Part shown: positions 51,411 to 59,815 of the stretch, in pieces
Numbering within the stretch: the first letter of the stretch is position 1
How the letters are laid out: each line of letters starts with the position of its first letter
Assembly: GCA_964605775.1 (NCBI GenBank)
Contig: CAZSDU010000002.1
Location: 62,001-126,000, forward strand
Direction: 5' to 3'
Length of the DNA: 64,000 bases
Source: CAZSDU01 sp964605775
GTDB taxonomy: Bacteria > Bacteroidota > Bacteroidia > Bacteroidales > FEN-979
Program-made: the position numbers and the translations under genes
Notes under the pieces: model-generated
What the model saw: the letters and a program-made list of their open reading frames with translations, nothing else
Databases searched by the model: none
What the model was told of the DNA's origin: nothing

Positions 51411-52970
51411 TCTCTCCACACGCCAGATTGCATCCAGCACGGTTCCATCCACCCATTTCACGACGGCAACTATTTCGTCGGTAAATTTGGGTTTGGCAGG
51501 AACTCCGCAGATTTTTTCTGCTTCTGCTTTCAGTGCTTCAATGGTTTTGATGGGTAAAGCGGAATTTTTCATCTTTTCGATCAGATCGGTTCTGAGCGGG
51601 TTGATGGCAATACCTCTTTCCGTAACAATTACATCGATGAGTTCTCCGGGTCCGCAAAGGGTAGTCACTTCATCGCGGATGACCGGCATACGGTCACGAA
51701 AAAGGGGAATGGGAAGGATCACGCATTTCCCGAACAGGGTATTTTGCCAACCCCCTATACCATGGAGCAGGTATCCGTCAGAATGAGTGACGACATTGGC
51801 ATTGAAGTTGACATCCACTTCAGTAGCTCCGAGTATGACAATATCAACCATAGAGGAGAAGTTCCCCTTGCTGTGGTAATTGTAGCTGGTAAAGGGGCTT
51901 GTCCAGGTATGATGGGGGTTATCGCGCATGGAACTGACGCCGTCAAGGTCAAAGGTTTGTCCGTCGAGAATATATTCAACCAATCCATCTTCCAACATTT
52001 TCACGAGATACTTATTGCTGCCTCCTCTTGCAAAACGTGCTTTCCAGCCTCTTTCCCGGAGAATTTCAGAAAAATAGATCCCGATCGACAAAGCGGTGCC
52101 ACCTGCTCCGGCCTGGAATGAGAATCCATCGTAAATCAGCCCTGCCTCGTCACAGAATTTAGCCGACCACTCAGCAAGAAGCAGACGGTCGGGGCTTTTT
52201 GTAATTTCAGTAGTTCCGCTGACAATTTTTTCCGGTATTCCTATTTTATCCATGACGACCACGAAATCCACATAATTTCCATTAATTTGCCAGGGAATGC
52301 AGGGGAAGGGAATAAGGTTGTCGGTGACGATAATGACCTTATCGGCAAACTGTGAATCGGCTAAAGCAAAACCCAGGGGGCCACAAGCAGCAGAACCATG
52401 GACGCCATTGGCATCGCCGAAGGGATCGGCAGTGGGTGCAGCAATGACAGCGATATCGATATGCACTTCTCCATCCTGAACGGCTTGGTAACGTCCGCCA
52501 TGAGAACGAAGTATACCGAGTCCTTTCATTTTTCCATCAGAGGTGAACCGTCCAAGTGCCCCATTCATACTCCCTTCGATGTGGTGTATGGTACCATCTT
52601 CCAGGTATTTGGTCATGGGTTCATGACAGGGGAAGGAGGCTGAAGGGAACCACATCAGGTCTTTGATGCCCAGTTCATGGGCAATGTCGAAGATCTGCGT
52701 AGCCACTAGATCCCCGTTACGAAAGTGATGATGGGTGGAGATGGTGATCCCATCGCGGAGACCAGACTTCAACAGCGCTTCCTTCAGGTTTTCCACTACT
52801 TTATTGCCATCAGCAGGGTAGTCGGCGCAGCTGGTCAGTTTCGGGGCTGCCCTGTTTCCTTCCGGTTTGTGTTTCCCGATTCCTTTATAGGCAACAGCAG
52901 GTTGTCCATTGATGATGGTGGGTACAACACGGCCGGCAGCATTGGTCACAAGTTTATCATATTTGCTCAT
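51408..52970 (-). CDS. citF: Citrate lyase alpha subunit (citrate:acetyl-ACP transferase)
   Basis: Exchanges acetyl for citryl on the acyl carrier in the citrate lyase complex, which splits citrate to acetate and oxaloacetate. 520 residues from ATG 52970. Landmarks: LREALLKSGLRDGITISTHHHFRNGD (first part shown as landmark at about 60-85), IEGSMNGALGRFTSDGKM, SHGGRYQAVQDGEVHIDIAVIAAPTADPFG region, GAGGTALSIGIYFSE, LCGPGELIDVIVTERGIAINP. It overlaps the citDE stop by 14 bp, so the pair is coupled. Confidence 0.94.
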   Translation of the reverse strand: MSKYDKLVTNAAGRVVPTIINGQPAVAYKGIGKHKPEGNRAAPKLTSCADYPADGNKVVENLKEALLKSGLRDGITISTHHHFRNGDLVATQIFDIAHELGIKDLMWFPSASFPCHEPMTKYLEDGTIHHIEGSMNGALGRFTSDGKMKGLGILRSHGGRYQAVQDGEVHIDIAVIAAPTADPFGDANGVHGSAACGPLGFALADSQFADKVIIVTDNLIPFPCIPWQINGNYVDFVVVMDKIGIPEKIVSGTTEITKSPDRLLLAEWSAKFCDEAGLIYDGFSFQAGAGGTALSIGIYFSEILRERGWKARFARGGSNKYLVKMLEDGLVEYILDGQTFDLDGVSSMRDNPHHTWTSPFTSYNYHSKGNFSSMVDIVILGATEVDVNFNANVVTHSDGYLLHGIGGWQNTLFGKCVILPIPLFRDRMPVIRDEVTTLCGPGELIDVIVTERGIAINPLRTDLIEKMKNSALPIKTIEALKAEAEKICGVPAKPKFTDEIVAVVKWVDGTVLDAIWRVER

Positions 52971-54180
52971 AGGATTCCCTCCAGTTTTCATCGAGTTTAT
53001 TCATTTTTACGGCAAGGTTAATGGTGTTCAGGGCTCTTTTAACCACAGGCGGATCAATCATCTTACTCCCCAGGGCGACCACTCCGAGACCCTGTTCCCC
53101 GGCTTTATGGAAAGCAGAGACAATTTTTTTTGCCTTTTCGATTTCTTCCGTTGAGGGGGCAAAAGTTTCATGGATGACCACGATTTGCCTTGGATGGATA
53201 CAACCCATTCCGTCAAAGCCAAGGGCTTTGGATCTAAGCACGTTCTGCTTTAACCCATCCATGTCGCCAACATCAGAAAAGACGGAGTCGATGGGTTGAA
53301 TACCTGACGCCCTGGCTGCATTGACTATCATGCTACGGGCGAAAAAGGATTCCGTTCCTTCATGGGTTCTCCTCGTTCCCAGGTCGGCGGTATAATCTTC
53401 CAGACCGATGGCAATGGCCACAACATTCTCAGCAGCGCTGGCAATGGCATACGCATTGATCACCCCCATGGCGCTTTCAATGATGGGCATAATCCAGACG
53501 GGATTTACGATTTCAGATTTATGATTTACGATTTCGTGGATTTTTTTATTGACCTCCAGGATTTGTTCAGGATGTTCGCATTTGGGAAGCAGGATCAGGT
53601 TTACATGGTGAGGAATGATATAATCAAGATCTTCGAGACCACGCTGACCTTGGTTGATCCTGACCATTCGTTCTGCTCCGTAGAAATTGATGGACCTGAG
53701 GGCATTACGAACCAGGAATCTGGCTTCATCTTTTTTATCCGGAGCAACGGCATCTTCCAGGTCGAGGATGATGCCATCGGGTTTATGGATCCCGGAATTG
53801 ATCATCAGGCTCGGAGAATTTCCGGGAAGATATAAGCGGGAAAATCGGTTACGGTCCTTTGAGGTGGAATAACGGTTCTCCTCCAGCATCGAGGGAAGAA
53901 ATTCTTTTTCGGTGGGCATCAGCTTTTTTATGGCCGCTTCCAGGCGTGCTGCGATCACCAGAGATAAAGCGCCAGAATCTTCAATGTTAACATGGGCGTT
54001 TTGGATTCCGAAAAAATCGAGAATGCCCAGGGTCTCTTTCCTGATATCTTCTCCATACATAACCCCTACCTTGGATTCAATGTGGAGATCAATTCCACTG
54101 TTTTCAGTGAGTTCAAGGGTGACAAAGCAGTCGGAGCGTACCCCCTTACCTTTGTTCCCGGCAGTAGCTGTTTGTGCCAT
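52957..54180 (-). CDS. citE: Citrate lyase acyl carrier (CitD) fused to beta subunit (CitE)
   Basis: 407 residues from ATG 54180, supported by a promoter box just upstream. Residues about 10-95 are CitD: KGVRSDCFVTLEL with the Ser that would carry the phosphoribosyl-dephospho-CoA group, GIDLHIESKVGVMYGEDI, and IEDSGALSLVIAARLEAAI. From about 125 on it is CitE, the citryl-ACP lyase (RLYLPGNSPSLMINSGIHKP, DGIILDLEDAVAPDKKDEAR, GLEDYTADLGTRRT, GMGCIHPRQI). Near the middle a heptamer array is translated as EIVNHKSEIVN. CitC, CitX and CitG are not in this window. Confidence 0.92.
   Translation of the reverse strand: MAQTATAGNKGKGVRSDCFVTLELTENSGIDLHIESKVGVMYGEDIRKETLGILDFFGIQNAHVNIEDSGALSLVIAARLEAAIKKLMPTEKEFLPSMLEENRYSTSKDRNRFSRLYLPGNSPSLMINSGIHKPDGIILDLEDAVAPDKKDEARFLVRNALRSINFYGAERMVRINQGQRGLEDLDYIIPHHVNLILLPKCEHPEQILEVNKKIHEIVNHKSEIVNPVWIMPIIESAMGVINAYAIASAAENVVAIAIGLEDYTADLGTRRTHEGTESFFARSMIVNAARASGIQPIDSVFSDVGDMDGLKQNVLRSKALGFDGMGCIHPRQIVVIHETFAPSTEEIEKAKKIVSAFHKAGEQGLGVVALGSKMIDPPVVKRALNTINLAVKMNKLDENWRESYEQI
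53502..53536 (-). repeat. Heptamer array inside the citDE coding region
   Basis: Five units on the plus strand: GATTTAC, GATTTCA, GATTTAT, GATTTAC, GATTTCG. They are read through in frame as HEIVNHKSEIVN between the LILLPKCEHPEQI strand region and WIMPIIESAMG of CitE, likely in a surface loop or helix end. Confidence 0.85.
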
Positions 54181-54204
54181 AGACGATGATTCGGTTTGAG
54201 TGAT

Positions 54205-54212
54205 CAAAGGTA
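54205..54212 (-). promoter_or_regulatory. -7 promoter box of citDE-citF
   Basis: TACCTTTG on the minus strand, 24 bases before the ATG at 54180. Confidence 0.55.
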
Positions 54213-54285
54213 GAAAAAACCAATAAATAATGGACAGGCAATTTTATGAATACGAAGATGGGCATTAATTTTTCGATCCATTTCC

Positions 54286-54293
54286 TATCTTTG
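54286..54293 (+). promoter_or_regulatory. -7 promoter box of the LTA-synthase-like gene
   Basis: TATCTTTG, 21 bases before the ATG at 54315. It excludes the upstream start at 54246. Confidence 0.55.
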
Positions 54294-54314
54294 TATCGTT
54301 TTCATTTGTGCATC

Positions 54315-56327
54315 ATGAAGCGTAAATCATCAGCCAGGCGTTCAAGCATAAAAAGTTCATCATCCAAGGCAAGCGGCAGGCATTCCGGATCAACTAAGAA
54401 GGGTAAATGGTTTCAGGGAAACATCTATCTGGTCATGTTTTTTAAACTGCTGGTGATACTGTTGCTGATGTTTCTTTCCCGTATCCTTTTTTACCTGTTT
54501 AACCTGGGATATTATTCCGATCTGGGTTTCAGCAAAGCCCTGTATATTTTCCTACTGGGCCTTCGTTTTGATGTTTCCGCCCTGCTGATCTTCAACATCC
54601 CCTTTATCCTGATGAATGCAGCCCCGATCAGATTCAAATTCAACAGGGTTTACCAGGGTTTCGCCAATGCGTTTTATTATTTTTTCAACATTATTGCCTT
54701 GATGGCCAATTTTGTGGATACCATTTATTTTCGTTTTACGCTTAAACGCACTACTGCTGATATCTTTCAATATCTTGGGGTGGGAGGGGATTTTAATAAA
54801 CTTATTCCACAATTCCTGAAAGATTTCTGGTATATCCTGATCATCTGGCTGGTTTTTATTGCCCTGCTCGTTTTTCTGTCCAGTCGTTTTTACCCTTTGG
54901 CTTCCAAAAATAAGTCAAGGCAAAAAAGTTTTCAGTTTTACTTTATCCATAGCATTCTGTTCATTATTACTATGGGGCTTGCCGTGATCGGTATTCGCGG
55001 GGGATTTCAGCTCAGGCCGATCAGTATGGTCACGGCCGGGAAATACACTGCCGCCAAAAATATTCCTTTATTATTGAATACTCCTTTTGCCATTGCCAAA
55101 ACCTTTCACCATGAAGTGCTTAAACCGGTGGTTTATATTCATAAGGAGAGTGAACTCGCCAAAATATATTCTCCAATCCATAAAGTCCGGCCAAATGAAT
55201 CACGGAAACTGAATGTCATGATCATCATTCTGGAAAGTTTTTCAAGGGAACATATCGGGTCGTTGAATTCAAACTTCGAGAACGGACGCTATCAGGGATT
55301 CACTCCTTTTATGGATTCCCTGATTCGCCAGGGTTACTATTTCGATGCCTATGCCAACGGGAAAACTTCCATTCAGGGCATCCCTGCCATCCTTTCATCC
55401 ATTCCCTCCCTGATGAATGAATCCTTCATTCAGTCCAATTATGCTGCAGGGAATTTCACCAGTATTGCCGGATTACTGAAACCCAGGGGATACACTTCTG
55501 CTTTTTTTCATGGCGGCACCAATGGCACCATGGGTTTTGACGCTTATACCCGTTTGGTTGGATTCGATCATTATTTCGGAAGGAATGAATATAATAACGA
55601 GAAAGATTATGATGGCAAATGGGGAATCAGAGATGAGGAATTTATGCAATTCACAGCCAGGAAAATGAATAACCTGAAACAACCCTTTGTGGTTTCCCTG
55701 TTCTCACTTTCTTCTCACCATCCTTATTATGTTCCGGGGAAATATGTCAATATTTTCAGAAAAGGAAAGCTGCCCATCCAGCAGAGTATCATGTACACGG
55801 ATCATTCCCTGGCCAGGTTCTTTCATACGATCAGGAATATGTCCTGGTATCGGAATACCCTTTTCGTCATCACTGCCGATCATACTTCTGAGGGCTATTA
55901 TCCTTTTTATCAGTCCGGAACAGGGCAATATGCGATTCCGTTGCTCTTTTTTCGACCGGGTACCGACTTGAAAGGGAAATCAAAAGCAATTGCCCAGCAG
56001 ACGGATGTGATGCCTACCGTGCTCAACTACCTGGGATATGACAAAAATTACCTGGCTTTTGGCAATGATCTTTTTGATTCCACATCCATGCGTTTTTCCA
56101 TTCATTTCATCAGCGGGATATATGGCCTGATCAAGGATGATCATTATCTGGAATTCGATGGCCTCAGCTCCACTCAATTGTTTGACCTGAAAGATGACCC
56201 CATGCAAACCAGGAATGTAATCCAGACCAGGAAGCAGGAAAAAGAAAAACTCGAATTATTCATCAAAGCCTTTATTCAGCAATATAACAACAGGGTGATT
56301 GAGAACAGGCTTCTTATTGATAATTGA
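54315..56327 (+). CDS. LTA synthase-like phosphoglycerol transferase (sulfatase fold)
   Basis: 670 residues from ATG 54315. A basic Ser/Lys-rich cytoplasmic tail (1-38) is followed by five hydrophobic helices (about 40-240). The extracytoplasmic sulfatase-type domain has NVMIIILESFSREHIG with Glu as a metal ligand, the nucleophile Thr candidate in ANGKTSIQGIPAI, FFHGGTNGTMGFDAYT, WGIRDEEFMQF and TADHTSEGYY with the last metal ligands. LtaS-type enzymes move phosphoglycerol from phosphatidylglycerol and release diacylglycerol. In this phylum the acceptor is likely a glycan or lipid other than lipoteichoic acid. Confidence 0.88.
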   Translation: MKRKSSARRSSIKSSSSKASGRHSGSTKKGKWFQGNIYLVMFFKLLVILLLMFLSRILFYLFNLGYYSDLGFSKALYIFLLGLRFDVSALLIFNIPFILMNAAPIRFKFNRVYQGFANAFYYFFNIIALMANFVDTIYFRFTLKRTTADIFQYLGVGGDFNKLIPQFLKDFWYILIIWLVFIALLVFLSSRFYPLASKNKSRQKSFQFYFIHSILFIITMGLAVIGIRGGFQLRPISMVTAGKYTAAKNIPLLLNTPFAIAKTFHHEVLKPVVYIHKESELAKIYSPIHKVRPNESRKLNVMIIILESFSREHIGSLNSNFENGRYQGFTPFMDSLIRQGYYFDAYANGKTSIQGIPAILSSIPSLMNESFIQSNYAAGNFTSIAGLLKPRGYTSAFFHGGTNGTMGFDAYTRLVGFDHYFGRNEYNNEKDYDGKWGIRDEEFMQFTARKMNNLKQPFVVSLFSLSSHHPYYVPGKYVNIFRKGKLPIQQSIMYTDHSLARFFHTIRNMSWYRNTLFVITADHTSEGYYPFYQSGTGQYAIPLLFFRPGTDLKGKSKAIAQQTDVMPTVLNYLGYDKNYLAFGNDLFDSTSMRFSIHFISGIYGLIKDDHYLEFDGLSSTQLFDLKDDPMQTRNVIQTRKQEKEKLELFIKAFIQQYNNRVIENRLLIDN

Positions 56328-56336
56328 CGATTGACG
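56323..56336 (+). repeat. Two-copy heptamer repeat before the lipid kinase
   Basis: ATTGACG twice. The first copy supplies the TGA stop of the phosphoglycerol transferase, and the second ends one base before the kinase ATG at 56338. Confidence 0.7.
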
Positions 56337-56337
56337 A

Positions 56338-57222
56338 ATGTTAGACGAGAGAAAGAAAATACTGTTTCTGGTGAATCCGATCTCCGGGGCAGGGAAGCGG
56401 AAAGATATTGAGCGGTTGATCAACCTTCACCTTGACAAGGAGAAATACGATTATCGGATCATGTTCACGGAAAGCCCTGGTCATGCCACTGAAATCAGTA
56501 AAAAAGCGGCAGAGGAAGGCATGGAATTTGTGATAGCCGTTGGCGGAGACGGAACCGTGAATGAAATAGCTACCGGATTGGTGGGGACAAAGACTACGCT
56601 GGGCATCATCCCTACAGGATCCGGGAATGGATTGTCGCGCCACCTGAAAATTCCCATGAACCTGAAACGGGCCATGGAGGTCATTAACCGTGGAAAAATC
56701 ATGAAAATGGACACAGCCACCATTAATGATCTTGTGTTTGTAAATGTAGCTGGGGTCGGCTTTGATGCTTCAGTAGCTAAAAAATTTGCAAAATCAGGAA
56801 AGCGGGGTTTTGCCAGTTATCTGAAAATCACTACTGATTCCTATAAGGATTACCGTCCCAGAAAATATACTCTGGTGATTGATGGAGTAACCATCAAACG
56901 GAGGGCTTTATTGGTGAGTTTTGCCAATTCAAGTCAGTTTGGGAATAATACTTCCATTGATCCGGGCGCAAGCGTGGATGACGGATTTATTGATGTCTGC
57001 ATAGTGGGTAAGATCCCTTACTGGAAGACTATTTTCCTTGCTCCCTTACTTTTTATAAAAAAATTTGATCAGACACGCTATGTTGAGATCATCCGGGCCA
57101 GGGAAGTAAAGGTCAAACGGAAAAAGGGTAAAGGGATCCATCTTGACGGGGATCCGATGCAGATCGGAAAAAATTTCACCATGAAAATCAATCCCTTGTC
57201 GCTGAATGTGCTGATACCCTGA
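56338..57222 (+). CDS. Diacylglycerol/lipid kinase (DagK/YegS family)
   Basis: 294 residues. The N-terminus FLVNPISGAGKRKDIERLI, the nucleotide loop VIAVGGDGTVNEIATGLVG and GIIPTGSGNGLSRHL are the DAGK catalytic signature; later VNVAGVGFDASVAKKF and HLDGDPMQI are also standard. It phosphorylates diacylglycerol or a related lipid. Diacylglycerol made by the phosphoglycerol transferase just upstream (10 bp) is the obvious substrate, as in the DgkB-LtaS link of Firmicutes; this pairing is inferred. Its stop codon touches the minisatellite. Confidence 0.92.
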   Translation: MLDERKKILFLVNPISGAGKRKDIERLINLHLDKEKYDYRIMFTESPGHATEISKKAAEEGMEFVIAVGGDGTVNEIATGLVGTKTTLGIIPTGSGNGLSRHLKIPMNLKRAMEVINRGKIMKMDTATINDLVFVNVAGVGFDASVAKKFAKSGKRGFASYLKITTDSYKDYRPRKYTLVIDGVTIKRRALLVSFANSSQFGNNTSIDPGASVDDGFIDVCIVGKIPYWKTIFLAPLLFIKKFDQTRYVEIIRAREVKVKRKKGKGIHLDGDPMQIGKNFTMKINPLSLNVLIP

Positions 57223-57304
57223 GTCGCTTCGCTCCCGATTTAAGATGCAAGGTCGCTGCGCTCCCGATTCAAGATGCAAGGTCGCTGCGCTCCCGATTCA
57301 AGAT
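57223..57304 (+). repeat. 29-bp minisatellite, left part before scaffold gap
   Basis: About three units of GGTCGCTGCGCTCCC plus GATTCAA plus GATGCAA; the first unit is diverged (GTCGCTTCGCTCCCGATTTA). It begins on the base after the lipid kinase stop and runs into the gap. Each unit contains two seven-base modules that belong to the heptamer family (GATGCAA is ATCTTGC on the other strand). Confidence 0.9.
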
Positions 57305-57404
57305 NNNNNNNNNNNNNNNNNNNNNNNNNNNNNNNNNNNNNNNNNNNNNNNNNNNNNNNNNNNNNNNNNNNNNNNNNNNNNNNNNNNNNNNNNNNNNNNN
57401 NNNN
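57305..57404. other. Scaffold gap (100 N)
   Basis: Exactly 100 N, the conventional unknown-length gap. It lies inside the tandem repeat, so the true copy number is unknown. Reading frames crossing it are meaningless. Confidence 0.98.
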
Positions 57405-57540
57405 AGGTCGCTGCGCTCCCGATTCAAGATGCAAGGTCGCTGCGCTCCCGATTCAAGATACAGGATACAGGATGCAGGATTGAGTTGAATAAAATTTATT
57501 ATCTTGCATCTTTTATCTTGCATCATGGATCCTGCATCAT
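57405..57540 (+). repeat. 29-bp minisatellite, right part, passing into heptamers in both orientations
   Basis: Two more 29-bp units, then GATACAG twice, GATGCAG and GATTGAG (57457-57484). After 16 bases of AT-rich DNA come ATCTTGC, ATCTTTT, ATCTTGC, ATCATGG, ATCCTGC (57501-57535), the same family in the opposite orientation. The two halves can pair. The stretch to the MscS gene holds nothing else. Confidence 0.88.
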
Positions 57541-57560
57541 AAAACCAAAAGGAATTATAA

Positions 57561-58760
57561 ATGCCCATGCATGAACTTACCGCCCGGAACTTCAGTACCG
57601 GACTAAAATCGACCCTGACCGACTGGGGTTTTTCTGACATTTTCGCCGGCTATCTGGTCGATTTTTCGACCCTGATCATCATTCTGATTTCCTCTGTGGT
57701 GGTCTATTACATGGCCAAACTTTTAATCAATCATTTTTTAAAGCGACTGGTTAAAAGATCGAACAGCAAGTGGGATGACCACCTGTATGAGCAAAAAGTA
57801 TTCACCCGCCTGGTGATGCTCTTACCTGCATTGGTGCTTCGGGTTACGCTGACTTCCAGTATTTCAAAATATCCCGAGGCAATCAAATATATTGAGCTTG
57901 GACTTCACCTCTATATCATTTTCATTATTCTGCTTGTTATCATTTCATTCCTGAATGCTGTTTATCGTATTTACGGGGAACTTGAAGTGGCAGATTCCAA
58001 GCCCATCAAGGGTTATGTTCAGATCGGAAAGATCATTGCCAGCGTGGTAGGAGGGATTGCCATGGTATCCGTGTTGATCGGACAGTCACCCCTGACTTTA
58101 TTGGCCGGACTGGGCGCAATGTCGGCAGTGATCATGCTGATTTTCAAAGACAGCATTCTGGGTTTTGTCGCCGGGGTACAACTTTCAAGCAATAAAATGG
58201 TGAACATAGGGGATTGGATCAGTATGCCGAAATACAATACCGACGGAACGGTCATTGATATTTCTCTGGTTACGGTGAAAATACGGAATTTCGATAATTC
58301 CGTGAGTTGTATTCCGACCTATACCCTGGTGTCCGATTCGTTTCAAAACTGGAGAAGTATGGGTGAAGCCGGTGGCCGCCGGTTGAAACGCTCCCTGCTG
58401 ATCGATATCACTTCCATCCGTTTTCACGATACGGAGATGATGGAAAATCTAAGGAAGTCTGACATCCCCGTGGATGAACTGCTTAAAACAAATGACGTGA
58501 AGACCAATCTCGGACTTTTCAGACTGTATCTATACCATTATTTGAGAGCAATTCCGGAAATCAACAATAAAGTCACCCTGATGATACGAGAGCTTCAACC
58601 TTCTGAAAATGGATTGCCTTTGGAAATCTATGCTTTTTATATTCCTCCTGATTGGGAGCAGTTTGAAAATTTCCAATCACGCTTGTTCGAATATATTTAC
58701 GCCACGCTTCCTGTTTTTGGACTTTTTGCTTATCAGCGGCCCTCAGTGAGAACCGTTTAA
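57561..58760 (+). CDS. MscS-family mechanosensitive channel (YbdG-like)
   Basis: 399 residues; an ATG at 57567 is an equally good start. Five hydrophobic helices (about 30-55, 75-100, 115-140, 160-180, 185-205) end in the pore helix with Gly/Ala packing (GQSPLTLLAGLGAMSAVIML), then IFKDSILGFVAGVQLSSNKM and the beta domain start VNIGDWISMPKYNTDGTV. The C-terminal cytoplasmic domain is that of the YbdG subgroup. It opens on membrane tension and protects from osmotic downshock. It follows the repeat region and precedes argF. Confidence 0.9.
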   Translation: MPMHELTARNFSTGLKSTLTDWGFSDIFAGYLVDFSTLIIILISSVVVYYMAKLLINHFLKRLVKRSNSKWDDHLYEQKVFTRLVMLLPALVLRVTLTSSISKYPEAIKYIELGLHLYIIFIILLVIISFLNAVYRIYGELEVADSKPIKGYVQIGKIIASVVGGIAMVSVLIGQSPLTLLAGLGAMSAVIMLIFKDSILGFVAGVQLSSNKMVNIGDWISMPKYNTDGTVIDISLVTVKIRNFDNSVSCIPTYTLVSDSFQNWRSMGEAGGRRLKRSLLIDITSIRFHDTEMMENLRKSDIPVDELLKTNDVKTNLGLFRLYLYHYLRAIPEINNKVTLMIRELQPSENGLPLEIYAFYIPPDWEQFENFQSRLFEYIYATLPVFGLFAYQRPSVRTV

Positions 58761-58768
58761 TAAAATCA

Positions 58769-58776
58769 TAATTTTG
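58769..58776 (+). promoter_or_regulatory. -7 promoter box of argF
   Basis: TAATTTTG, 37 bases before the ATG at 58814. A single ATCGTAA heptamer unit (58790-58796) lies in the leader. Confidence 0.5.
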
Positions 58777-58813
58777 CAAAATAATATCAATCGTAAATCT
58801 AAAACCTTATTTT

Positions 58814-59815
58814 ATGTCTTTCAATCTGAGAAACCGAAATTTTCTTAAACTGCTGGATTTCACGCCACAGGAAATTAAATTTTTCCTGGATCTGGCCATT
58901 GATCTGAAGAGGGCTAAGTATGCAGGAACGGAACAGCCCATGCTGAAGGGAAAAAATATTGCCCTGATCTTTGAAAAGGCGTCCACACGGACCCGTTGTG
59001 CTTTTGAAACGGCTGCCTACGATCAGGGGGCAAGGATAACTTATCTTGGACCTGAAGGTTCCCATATCGGCAAAAAAGAAACCATGAAGGACACAGCCCG
59101 TGTTCTGGGAAGGATGTATGATGGCATTGAATACCGCGGATTTGGACAGGCCATCGTCGAAGAATTGGGCAAATATGCCGGTGTTCCGGTATGGAATGGA
59201 CTGACCAATGAATTTCATCCCACCCAGGTTCTGGCTGACTTTATGACTATGATGGAGCATTCTGACAAACCACTGCATCAGGTGTCCTTTGCTTATTGTG
59301 GTGATGCCCGCAACAATATGGGAAATTCCCTCATGGTGGGTGCTGCTAAGATGGGGATGGATTTTCGTGCCTGTGCTCCGAAAAAATATTGGCCTGAACA
59401 AAACCTTGTGGATACCTGTAAAAAAATTGCTAAAGAAACTGGGGCCAAAATCACCTTTACTGAAAAAGCTGCAGAAGGGGTTAAGGGCGTCGATTTTATT
59501 TATACCGATGTCTGGCTTTCAATGGGTGAAGCCAAGGAACTTTGGGATGAACGCATACGGGAAATGCTTCCATATCAGGTGAATGCTGCCCTGATGAAAA
59601 AAACCGGCAATCCCAAGGTCAAGTTTTTACATTGCCTTCCGTCTTTTCACAACAAAGATACTGAAGTCGGGCTAGGGATTTATAAAAAATATAAACTGGA
59701 CGGGTTGGAAGTGACTGAAGAAGTATTTGAATCCCCGTCTTCTGTTGTGTTTGATGAAGCCGAAAACCGTCTGCACACCATCAAAGCTGTAATGGTAGCT
59801 ACATTGGGCGCGTAG
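58814..59815 (+). CDS. argF: Ornithine carbamoyltransferase
   Basis: Makes citrulline from ornithine and carbamoyl phosphate in arginine synthesis. 333 residues. Carbamoyl-phosphate site FEKASTRTRCAFETAAYDQG, the HPTQVLADFMTM block, DARNNMGNSLMVG, and the ornithine/catalytic site FLHCLPSFHN (Cys in HCLP) are all present. The last identify OTC rather than aspartate or acetylornithine carbamoyltransferase. No other arg genes are in the window. Its 3' end overlaps that of ftsE by 17 bp. Confidence 0.95.
   Translation: MSFNLRNRNFLKLLDFTPQEIKFFLDLAIDLKRAKYAGTEQPMLKGKNIALIFEKASTRTRCAFETAAYDQGARITYLGPEGSHIGKKETMKDTARVLGRMYDGIEYRGFGQAIVEELGKYAGVPVWNGLTNEFHPTQVLADFMTMMEHSDKPLHQVSFAYCGDARNNMGNSLMVGAAKMGMDFRACAPKKYWPEQNLVDTCKKIAKETGAKITFTEKAAEGVKGVDFIYTDVWLSMGEAKELWDERIREMLPYQVNAALMKKTGNPKVKFLHCLPSFHNKDTEVGLGIYKKYKLDGLEVTEEVFESPSSVVFDEAENRLHTIKAVMVATLGA

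Noticed and set aside
57223..57540. Possible CRISPR array
   Set aside because: The 29-bp units are joined directly with no unique spacers, and no cas gene is near.
57240..57640. Several open frames crossing the N gap
   Set aside because: They are made only of repeat DNA and unknown bases.
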